The notes under the pieces are model-generated. The model was not told the DNA's origin. It saw only the letters and a program-made list of their open reading frames with translations, and made no database searches. Shown piece by piece: positions 40,166 through 49,810 of a DNA stretch of 64,000 nt (positions within the stretch are counted from its first letter, which is position 1; each line of letters begins with the position of its first letter). Source of the DNA: Mesostigma viride (Eukaryota > Streptophyta > Mesostigmatophyceae > Mesostigmatales > Mesostigmataceae); contig RPFO01000072.1 in NCBI GenBank assembly GCA_009746045.1, positions 218,105 through 282,104 on the forward strand, written 5' to 3'. The position numbers were made by a program, and so were the translations under genes.

Positions 40166-41896
40166 GTGACTCCCTGCATGGGCACTCCATAATACAATAA
40201 AGCTAGGCATCATCTGGAGGGTGGCTCATCATAGGCACACATGTACATGACTAAAAATGCTAGGCCTCAGCTGGTATAGTGCCTGTAGTAGGCGGGAATG
40301 TACAAGGCCAATGTCTAACTATTCTACACTACTGCTGCTGTATTCCCCTAGGCTGGGGCTGCTGGGGTCGCTGGGGCCGCGGTGGTCGAGGGGGTCGCGT
40401 GCCAGGGCTTGTGGCCGACGTAGATGGCCGCCCCCTTCCAGTACACCGGCTGGCCCGCCTTGGTCTGCCGGAGCTGGAGGTAGGTCGGCCATAGCTCCCG
40501 TCGCCGTTGTTGCTGCGCCAGGGTCAAGTCGTCGTCCACGGTGAAGTGAGTCTTCTCGAGCCGCTTGCGGCGTCTGAGAAACGAAATCTTTTCCGATGGG
40601 CTCTCAAAGATGAGAAGAAGCGGAGGCGCCCCGGCCTTACCCCGCGCGCGGGGGAGGCGGTGGGCGGTCAGCTTGATCTCACCAAGAAGGCCCATGCGTG
40701 CAAGGGTTTTGCTCTCAAACGCACGTGCAAGCTTGAATCTCGGAATTCTCACCTTCCTCCATGTCGAAGTTCTTGAGTATGGCGTTGAGGCTGCGCTTGG
40801 CGAGCTCGGCCTCCTCGCGGAGGTCAAGCGTCTGCCGCTGGAGCTGGGCTGCGACGGCGGAGGTGGTGGAGGTGGTATGTTGCTTAAGCATGTCCGCCCA
40901 GGTCGTGATGGGAGGAGCATCGCTGGCCAGGCCAGCAGGGGCTGGCTTGGTGGCAATGTCCTTCACCGCCTGGGCGGTGAGGCCTGCGGTGTTCTGCAGG
41001 ACCTCGATAGCGATTGCATTATCCTTGAGGCGCTGGTCGATGTCGCGGAGCTGGGCGGTCACTGATGGAGTCGGTGGAGGCGGAGGGGGGGGGGGGGTGG
41101 AAGCGAGGAGGGTGGCGGTGGCGGTGGGGTTGGTGGGGAGCTCAGCAGCCAGCGTGCCTCCCATTGCCGCCACATCTGTGGCAAGGGGGGTCACGTGTTG
41201 CTCGAAAGCTTCCTTAAGGAGGGTGCGGATGGTGGCTTCGGTGGGGAAGGTGGGGGGAGGCGGTGGGGAAGCCCAGATCGCGGTTTCGGAGCGTCCAAGG
41301 AGGGAGCAGAGGGCGTAGCGTTGGAGCTTGGGGCGATTCATGCGGTGAACGATTGGGAGAGCCTCGGCGGGGTCGGCAAGCTGGCCATCACCAGGCCAGC
41401 GGCCGCGGTTGTGGGACGTGAGGTGCACGCACAGGGCTACTAGAAGCGAGGCGTACGTGCCGAAAAACACGTCTTCCATGAAGGTTCCTGGGCTGCGTTT
41501 CCAGAAGCCATAGGCGTTGATGTCAAAGGTGATCTCTTCCCAGTGCGGCTCAGCAGAGCGACTGCGCTTAGGTTCAGGCGATGCAGATGGCGAGGCAATC
41601 CCGGGGGGCTGGGCGAGCACCAGTGCACGACTAGTGTCACCGTTGCCGTCTGGGCCGGTGGGCGAAGCTGCAGCCGAGGCTGCAGGCGTATTTTCATTGC
41701 CGAGCGCAGCCGCCAGGCTGCGTTGCGTCGAGAGGCGTTTGCTCATCGTATATTGCGTAATAGCTTCGGAAAATTATATCAGCATGTGCGTCGTAGAAAG
41801 ACGCATCGATTGTGATATTCACGGCTAAATTCGGTGCTCAAACGTGAAAGTTATGAGCTCCGCCGTCAGCCATGGCTACCTCGTGGCTCGTGGCTC
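40166..41896 (-). mobile_element. Family A retroposon copy A5 (best-preserved ORF)
   Basis: It has the 5' heptamers (CGTGGCTCGTGGCTC, about 41881-41896), a 5' UTR with hairpin, an ORF starting at 41746, and a 3' UTR that is cut at 40166. It closely resembles A3. Confidence 0.65.
40348..41746 (-). pseudogene. Family A ORF1-like protein, copy A5, one 4-nt frameshift from intact
   Basis: The first 343 codons from 41746 are open: RLSTQRSLAAALGNE, SASPEPKRSRSAEPHWEEIT, MEDVFFGTYASLLVALC, LQRYALCSLLGRSETAIWA, LKEAFEQHVTPLATDVAAMG, a Pro-rich linker (PPPPPPPTPS), QRLKDNAIAIEVLQNTAGLT, a helix with STTSAVAAQLQRQTL, and NAILKNFDMEEGENSE. There the 4-nt insertion GAAT (plus strand, within 40731-40740) breaks the frame. 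The remainder (GLLGEIKLTAHRLPRARGKA, PPLLLIFESPSEKISFL, VDDDLTLAQQQRRREL, GAAIYVGHKPW) is open to the stop at 40348. It gives the clearest view of the domain order: unknown N-terminal domain, Pro-rich linker, helix, RRM-like domain, ORF1p-type CTD. No RT is present. Confidence 0.65.
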
Positions 41897-42240
41897 CTAG
41901 CTAGCAAGATGTCCTACGAATGCTATCCTACTCTGTCTAATAATCTCGTCCGAAATGCGAGGCATGCCCTGGTTCAAAGATTCTAAAGACCTATGCGTGG
42001 TAAACCCTACATTCAGGGCCTGACGTAGCCTCCTGGTTACCGTGCCGTCTAGCTTGGCCGCCAGCGTGTCCGTGAGCGTCCATGCCTCGTCGCCATAGGT
42101 GAGCACCGTGACGACCAGGACCTTGAGGAGCATGCGCTTGCGGTGCTCGCCGCTTATCCATGGGCCCAGGTCATAGAGGACATCGAACCCCCTCCCGCGG
42201 GGAAGCGCCCGCGTCTGCAAACACGCGGGAAGCACGCTAG
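41897..42240 (-). pseudogene. LINE ORF2 C-terminal fragment
   Basis: The minus strand encodes [58 protein letters not shown] and [13 protein letters not shown], the region after the RT core of LINE ORF2. It is a different subfamily from 11301-11702. Both ends are truncated; copy A5 lies directly on its 3' side. Confidence 0.7.
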
Positions 42241-42323
42241 ACAGGACCCCTAGGGTAGAGAGCTTAGAATAATAAAGTTGACTTGATGTTGTAGATAGAT
42301 TAGACCGGTGGGATTGCGTGTCC

Positions 42324-42484
42324 CCATCCATCCATCCATCCATCCATCCATCCATCCATCCATCCATCCATCCATCCATCCATCCATCCATCCATCCATC
42401 CATCCATCCATCCATCCATCCATCCATCCATCCATCCATCCATCCATCCATCCATCCATCCATCCATCCATCCATCCATCCATC
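42324..42484. repeat. (CCAT)40 microsatellite
   Basis: 161 bp of uninterrupted tetranucleotide lying between a LINE fragment and a B-type 3' end. Confidence 0.9.
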
Positions 42485-42555
42485 GGGGTTAATGCTCCGT
42501 GACTACCCACCGGGAGCACGAGTCTAATTAATTAATTAATTAATTAATTAATTAT
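42485..42555 (+). mobile_element. B-type retroposon 3' end with (TAAT)n tail
   Basis: TGCTCCGTGACTACCCACCG followed by GGAGCACGAGTC forms the B hairpin, and a TAATTAATTAATTAATTAAT tract follows. No coding part. Confidence 0.6.
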
Positions 42556-42941
42556 CCATGAAAACACAAGCATACACTGCGGGTAAATTATGCAGCTAGT
42601 GCAGGGGGCAGGGGCTAGCTCGAGCTTCTAAGAGTTTTCCAGTATTTCAGGCCCTTGCAGGTGGTACCATTTATATCAATGTGTATCATCGTACCTCACA
42701 AGGGTTACACAACAATAAACGCACACATGCAAGTCGCTTTGAAAACACATGCAACCACTAACAAACCCTTGCGAAAGAAATCACCAGCACAGCATACAGT
42801 AGGCGTCATTTACGGATGTCCATGGCTGCCATGCAAAATATGAGAATACATGAAGCCCCCATCAAACGATGGAAGCTATGTACGATATTGTACATAATTG
42901 TTCTGGATGTCCCAGATTTAAAGAGCACAGTACGCCGAAAT
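42556..42941. other. Spacer between the repeat region and the MCRS1-like gene
   Basis: No gene or repeat is recognised. It should include the 3' UTR of the minus-strand gene that ends at 42942. Confidence 0.4.
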
Positions 42942-45900
42942 CTAGGGCATAGCTGGAACCATATCTATATCTACAACGATTTCTTCCACCATCACAGAGG
43001 GCTCATTTGCGGGGGCAGCTGGCTCAGGGGCGGGCAGAGACAGCGGCAGTGGTGTTGGTGACGTTGGCGGTGGCATCGCCTCGGTGGCATAGTTATTAAG
43101 CCAAGCAGTGGCTTCCTTAACAAGGGGGATGTTCACGATGAAAAAGAACCGCATGCCGCCCACCTGTTAGGGTTGGGAGAGGGGCATGTGGATGGTGAAA
43201 CACACGAATCATCGAGCGCACAGAAGGGACACATACCCCGCCCGTAACCAGACCGCCGCTGGAGCCCGCCATGCATTGCCATGCTGGCGGACCATGCGAC
43301 ACGTCCCAACCTTTATAAGGGTGGCCCTCGCATTGAGGTCACTTTCCATACCAAATAACTAGGGAGTCACCCTTGGAGAAAACCAAGGCCTCAGCTACAC
43401 CCAGGGGCTACCACAACAAGCATGAACATCAAGCAGCCCCCACAGCGCTGTGATGGGGCACAAATCCCCACATGATACAGTGCACGTAACTGCTACCTGA
43501 GGCATGCGTCCTGCCAAGAGAATGCGCCCTGTCACCCACGCCATGCAGGGTACGCGCATGGCTGGGTAAGGACACTGGACAGTCAAACTTTAGAGTTCAC
43601 ATGCGTAGTGAAGCCTGGACAAGAATGATTCCAGCTTCGTGTCTTGAGTCAACACATTTCAGGCCCACGGTGGCATGTTGGCCCAGCACTGGAGGGCAAG
43701 GCTCGTTGTCGTTGTTTCCTCACGGGGCCAAGACCATGTGGGAAAAGGGACTCACTGTCTGCTGGCAATGCCTGCATGCTACGTGGTCCTACTTTAGGTA
43801 GGTTGATGATGTGACGGCACAAGCATGGAACTCCAGCGGCCGACACCGGCATCCTCCAGCACACAGCGATCAGTATGCCAGGATCCCCTACCCCCAGGCT
43901 TCATTGCGGACCAGCCCTAGCCACAACCAACCATGTCCCAGCCACCACGTTCCTGCACGGCCGTACTACAGGTGCCCATGGCCATGCCCCTCGCGCTCTG
44001 CAGGGTACCTAAGGCTGAAACGTGGCACAAACCTAACTGACCCACACTGGGCTGCATGGGTGCTATCACGACCACCGCGCCATGTGGCTGCTATTGCGCG
44101 CCCACCTGCGGCAGGCACCTACTACCACCCGTGTCCACCCACCTCGAGCAGGCAGTTGTTCTCCAGTTTCCACCGCTGGTCACTGGCAATGGCGCGGTTG
44201 TTGATGAACATGGCGCGCCGGCCCAGGTTGCGCACGTAGAAGCAACCGTCGCGCCGCAGCTTGATGCACGCCTGGGGACGCACGCGTGGCCAGGGGGACG
44301 CATTCCATGGACACGCAAGCAGCCATGGACATGCGCGTGCAGCGGTTTACTACGGCTCCCTGCATCTACACGTGTGCCCCCACGCCGCCCGACACGAGCA
44401 GGTCTCTAGTCCGTCAAATTGGACTAGTTTGGGATCGCATTGTTGTTCTGCAGATTTTGTTGAGGAGGGCATTGGCTTCAAAGGGGATGATGTGGGCTGC
44501 TTCCATAGATCCTGTCACAGCCACCATATGCATTACAATTAAGACTGTACTCGAACCGAATTCCTGTGAGCGCCGTACCATCCGATTGCCAGGGTACGAT
44601 TGCGCAGCCTAGTTTCATACGGCAGATCCAGGCATGTGCATTCATTCACGATGTTGCTGATATTGATAACCTATTTGTCGATCACTGTCACCCACAACCA
44701 CCAGGCTAGGAGCACAGCACAACATCCGCAGCAGCAGCACGTGTGCACGGCCAACCGCATGTCAGCACCCAAATCCTGGGTTTAGACATCCCTCATTTTC
44801 CCCTCAACCCAAACGAGAACATGGCTGGCACGGTCAGATGGTTGGTTGGTGGGTGGCGCTCCCTCACCTGCACGCGCGACACCTTGTTGGCGCGACCCTC
44901 CTCTGCGTCTGCTAGGTTTATGTCCACCTGGTTGCGCGCCGTCTCGCGCCCCAGGGTCACCTGGGCCCCCATGACAGAATTACAGGAAATAAAATCATCA
45001 CAACCAGGCACATGGGCACATGAAAAAATTACAGGAAATAAAATCATCACAAACAGGCACAAGGGCACATGAAAAGCCATAAAAGGGAATGGTAGTTGCT
45101 TGAAGCAGTAGTAGTAGTAGAAGATGGCGATATAGTGCCCGCATGAGAACATGGAAAGAAACAGTGCTGCCCATCACTGCTTTCCCCACCGCTCCATGAA
45201 ATCTGTCCCACGACAGTGTGCGATTCGGCAAAGCCTTTAGTTCCCACAGGCCTCCCAGTAAGTCAAGATGTGACTGCATCGGGAGTGTGGGATGGCTCAA
45301 GGCAACCAATACATGGCCAGGTCTAGCAAACTCGCCATGCAACATCGCCTGCCCTCACATCGTGTCCAGAAGCCAGCACGCTTGCCACATGGCATCACCT
45401 GCAGAGCCGAGAGAGCACTTCGCACGCTACAACAAAAATTTGTGCGCGCTCCCGCGAGCAAACTCTCAATGCCCCGCGTGCGGCCGCCCTTCGTCCCCCA
45501 CCTCATCGTTATAGTGCATAGCCCCACCATCCTACGCACCTCGCTCTTGCGCCAAATTCACCAAAAAGTCAACTAACAGGTCAGCCATTTCATTATTTAG
45601 TCTATTATTAGTGAATGCGTTGAGCTGACCTGAATCTCAGTCTATCAGTGAGTGCGTTGAGCCCCTGAATCCACACTCATGCCCCACCGCCCCACCCCAC
45701 CTCGGTCTTGCGCCGCCACACTCATGCCCCACCGCCCCACCCCACCTCGGTCTTGCGCCACCACACTCATGCCCCACCGCCCCACCCCACCTCGGTCTTG
45801 CGCCACCACACTCATGCCCCACCGCCCCACCCCACCTCGGTCTTGCGCCACCACACTCATGCCCCACCGCCCCACCCCACCTCGGTCTTGCGCCACCACA

Positions 45901-48900
45901 CTCATGCCCCACCGCCCCACCCCACCTCGGTCTTGCGCCACCACACTCATGCCCCACCGCCCCACCCCACCTCGGTCTTGCGCCGCCACACTCATGCCCC
46001 ACCGCCCCACCCCACCTCGGTCTTGCGCCACCACACTCATGCCCCACCGCCCCACCCCACCTCGGTCTTGCGCCACCACACTCATGCCCCACCGCCCCAC
46101 CCCACCTCGGTCTTGCGCCGCCACACTCATGCCCCACCGCCCCACCCCACCTCGGTCTTGCGCCACCACACTCATGCCCCACCGCCCCACCCCACCTGGG
46201 TCTTGCGCCGCCACACTCATGCCCCACCGCCCCACCCCACCTCAGTCTTGCGCCGCCACACTCATGCCCCACCGCCCCACCCCACCTCGGTCTTGCGCCG
46301 CCACACTCATGCCCCACCGCCCCACCCCACCTCGGTCTTGCGCCACCACACTCATGCCCCACCGCCCCACCCCACCTCGGTCTTGCGCCACCACACTCAT
46401 GCCCCACCGCCCCACCCCACCTCGGTCTTGCGCCACCACACTCATGCCCCACCGCCCCACCCCACCTCGGTCTTGCGCCACCACACTCATGCCCCACCGC
46501 CCCACCCCACCTCGGTCTTGCGCAGCAGGTAGCGGAACTTGCGCCCGCCGAGGCAGGCGAGCGCCCCGCGCTTGCTCATGTGGCGCGTGAGTGCGCTCGT
46601 CATGCTCTGCTCCAGACGGCACGCCGACCGCACGTGGCGGCGCATGATGGGGGGGATGTCTGCACGCACACGCACACATCCACACACGCGTGCGCACATG
46701 AACATGAACATATGCACACATGCGCTGGAGTATGCCCAACACACGCCCACGGTCATGAACACATGCACGCACGCACCGCACGGCCAGGGGACGGGAGCCA
46801 CAGGGCCGGGTACAGGAACACACACATGCGGAGGCAAGGGCCAGCATGCATGCATAGATGCATAGATGCCAATGGCAAGCAAGCAGCTTCAAGGACCAAA
46901 CGGCGTGTGTACCCGACAAATGTACAAGTGGGCAGGGACGTGCACACGACATTGTGGCTTTATCCTCCCCTCTTGAGAAGGCAAGCTTTGCTGCCACCTG
47001 GCTTGCCCTTCACATGGGAACAATGCCAGCTTGCCTTGCTGTTGAACACTGTGCAGTGGCAGGCAGATCTCAGGTGGGCACGTGAGTCATGGGGCCAAGT
47101 GGGCCACGGGACCGGTGCACGCGTGATCTGTGAAGCATTCGAAGGGAGTCTAAACCAGCGGCAACGAGTTCTGGCTTCTCCTGGGGGTTCTGCTGACACC
47201 TGCATCATGGCAACTAGACTAGCGGTGGGGCGCCTGGGGGCTTCTACTGACATACCCCTGCGACATACTCCTCCGCAGAAGGCCACGCGCAGAGCTGCCT
47301 ACCAAACGTCACCATGGCAGCAACCACTGCCTGAGCCTCACCATACTGTGGGCACTCGCATCAATTAGGCCAACCCCCCAGGCGCGGTCATGGCTGCAAG
47401 TGACAGGCCAACGGAAGACGCGGACTAGGGAACAGTGTCTCCCCCCCACCACTCCCCCCCCCCGCCCCACTGACATTAAGTGGAGGCGATTCGTGCCGCA
47501 CCACACAGCCAACCGTGGCCAAGTGGAAGCACCCACCATGGAGGAAGGTAAAAGCCCACAAAGGGGGCTACGGCCGCACAAGCACGGCACCACCCCCTCT
47601 ATCCATATGCCCCTTGCAGCGACCTTGCAGGGCCTTGGGCTTCTCCTGCTGGGGCTTGCCTGAGCCCTTGGCAGCGCAAATATCACGAACATCCTTTGCA
47701 GTGCTTACAGCCTACGCCCCTTGCAGCGCATACATCGCTTACCGGCCCTGGCGCCCGCCCCATCTTCGCCCACGGGGCCTGGGGACAAGTCCATGTCCAA
47801 AATCTGGGGCAATGCGGGTGGCGATGGTGGTAAGGGGCAGCAGAGGCAAAAGGTGGCGAGGATGCCCCATGCCAGGTTTTAAAGAGTTAGGACATGTTCT
47901 TAGAAGATGAATGCATGCGTCCCCAACCTGACATCACCGCAACCTGACATCAGCATGGCAGGCGTGCCTCATGGCCTTTAAATCTTGGCAAAGCAATCGC
48001 CCATCTCTGCTGGGTGGCCTCAAACTATGTAGCAGAAAGTCGACAATCACCAACAGCCACCCTGCTGGCCCTTCGCGCAGAAGACACGGACGAAACTACT
48101 CACTGTCGCCTCCGCTTCCTTCTGCTCCCTCTCTTCCATTCCAGCGCCCCTCCCATCCACACAACACCAACAAAACCAACCATCACCTCCCCATCCCTTT
48201 ACCCACCGGTGCCTCCCCATCGTCTCTACCTCTCTTCACCACTCACCGTCGCCTCCACGTCCGAGAATGCGGGCGCATCACTCTCCTCCCCTGAATCCAT
48301 CGCCGCCACGACCGCGTCACCCACTTCCTTGGCGCCACCTGGCGACGCCTCCTCTGCGCCCGACTTCTGGTCCACACTGACCATGGGCGGGGCTGCCTTT
48401 GCCACCATGGCCGGCCCCTTCCCCGTACCTCCTTGCTGCGCTGCTGGCTGAGGAGAGGGCTGTGCTGATGCTGGCGCCGGTGTTTGTCCTGCGGCCACAG
48501 GAGAGGCAACGCTGGGGCTTGCACCCTGGCTACCAGCGCATGCTGCCGTGACACCACCAGCTGCCACCGTGACTGGCATAACTGTTGGTGCAGGGAAGAC
48601 GCCTACTCCCCCAGCCACTGCGGGGGATGAGGAAGCGGAGGCGATGGGCGGCGCCGACGAGGGAACGGCTGCCGCTGGACTTGCCGATGATACACTGCTG
48701 GTGGTGGGCGCTCGGCCAGCTGGTGGCGCCGAATTGGTGGCCGATGGCGTACCCGACGGGACACCACCAGCGGCGGCAGGCAGCGCGCCCACCGCCGATG
48801 GTACCAGAGGGGAAGGGGTGGGGGCGACCGCCGCCCCCCCCGCGGTTGGCACTGGTGCTACGGGGGAGGCTTGCGTGTCGGAGACTACCGCCGCAAGAGT

Positions 48901-49764
48901 AGCGGGAGGGGCTGTGCCTTGGGCTGACACGGGAGCTGCCGCAGTGGCTGGTGTTGCTGCGGTTGGGGCGGCAGCACGGGTGCTGCTCGCCGCCACCGAC
49001 CCAGGGGCGGCGGCCGCCACTGCCACTGCCCTGGCCCCAAGGATGTCTTTGCCTGTGGCGCCCGCAATCCCCGCCGGTAGCTCTTGGCCTGCCCCTGTGC
49101 TGCCTGCCGCCACCAATGGGGCTGCAGCGCCCGCTGGAGCACTCCCAGCTGTCACCGTGCCGGTGGGGCCCGTGCGCACGGCGGGGGAGCCCCCAGCAGC
49201 GCTGGATGGGGTTGTTGCCACCGCTGCTGCTGCGGGTGATGCGGTGCCACGTGGGTTGATGGCCTGTGGCGTGGCTGCGGCCGCTGCCACCACGGTCCCC
49301 GGTCCCCCCTGCCCCGATGAGACCGCCACACCAATGGCATCCTTGGTGGGGAGGCCCCTGCTGGCCGGTGGCAGCACGCCGGTCGCGGCGCTGATGGGCC
49401 CACCCATGCTGGTGGTTGCGGCATGGGCGCTGTCCTGCGCCACCGCCACCCCCGCCCCCTCCTTCCGCTTCTTGCGCATGGCCTGGAACAGTCGCTGCAA
49501 CTTGCGCCCGCCCCTTGTGCTCAGCGGGTGGTGGTGTGTGTGTGGCCGCTTGGCCAAGGGCACGGTCCCTAGACTACCCCCAGCATCCGCCCCCTCTTCC
49601 GCCATGCCGTCCTCCATCAACTCGTCGTCGCCGTCCTCCGAATGCTCATCCCCTGAGCCCCAGGGCGAGGGCCGCGCCTGCGCCCACGGGTTGTTGGGCT
49701 GCTGCGCCACCTCCCCAGATTGCAACAGGGAGTCAATGGCAGAGAGGGCAGCGGACGCCACGCC
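42942..49764 (-). CDS. MCRS1: MCRS1-like FHA-domain protein, six exons (5' end not in view)
   Basis: MCRS1 is an FHA protein of INO80/NSL chromatin complexes that also acts at spindle microtubule ends. Exons on the minus strand: 49764-48247, 47803-47743, 46659-46511, 44960-44868, 44271-44143, 43163-42942. All introns are GT-AG and the phases agree (0, 1, 0, 0, 0), giving about 722 codons. Exon 1 is Ala/Pro/Thr-rich and ends ESDAPAFSDVEAT; exon 2 reads ILDMDLSPGPVGED; exon 3 has RLEQSM and GGRKFRYLLRKTE; exon 4 VTLGRETARNQVDINL; exon 5 ACIKLRRDGCFYVRNLGRRA; exon 6 VGGMRFFFIVN. Joined, these follow MCRS1 through the FHA domain. Exon 1 opens at a CAG acceptor with no in-frame ATG before an upstream stop. 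The start codon and MCRS_N domain therefore likely lie beyond the satellite. Confidence 0.8.
44979..45076. repeat. 49-bp tandem duplication in intron 3
   Basis: Two near-identical copies containing ACAGGAAATAAAATCATCAC lie just upstream (in gene orientation) of the exon 4 acceptor. Confidence 0.7.
45672..46524. repeat. 45-bp minisatellite, about 19 copies, made from the exon 3 / intron 3 donor junction
   Basis: The unit on the minus strand contains GCGCAAGACCGAG, the last 13 bases of exon 3, followed by the donor GTGGGGTGGGG and then GGGGCATGAGTGTGG. The genuine junction at 46511/46510 is the first unit of the array. Units differ mainly at one position (GCCGCCAC or GCCACCAC on the plus strand), plus one CTGGG and one CTCAG variant near 46198 and 46243. 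The array lies wholly in intron 3 apart from the exon end. Confidence 0.9.
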
Positions 49765-49810
49765 CTGCGGACCATACGATGGTCATGCGCGCAGTATGGG
49801 CTGGTCAGCT

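Noticed and set aside
40013-42240. Full-length LINE with A-type ORF1 followed by ORF2
   Set aside because: The ORF2 fragment lies on the 5' side of the A ORF and is truncated at both ends, so the order is wrong for one bicistronic element.
42250-42527. Open frames of repeated M-D-G-W or H-P-S-I
   Set aside because: They are translation of the (CCAT)n microsatellite.
45637-46590. Open frames with 15-residue repeats on both strands
   Set aside because: They are generated by a 45-bp minisatellite (45 is divisible by three) inside intron 3; no supporting coding context outside the array.
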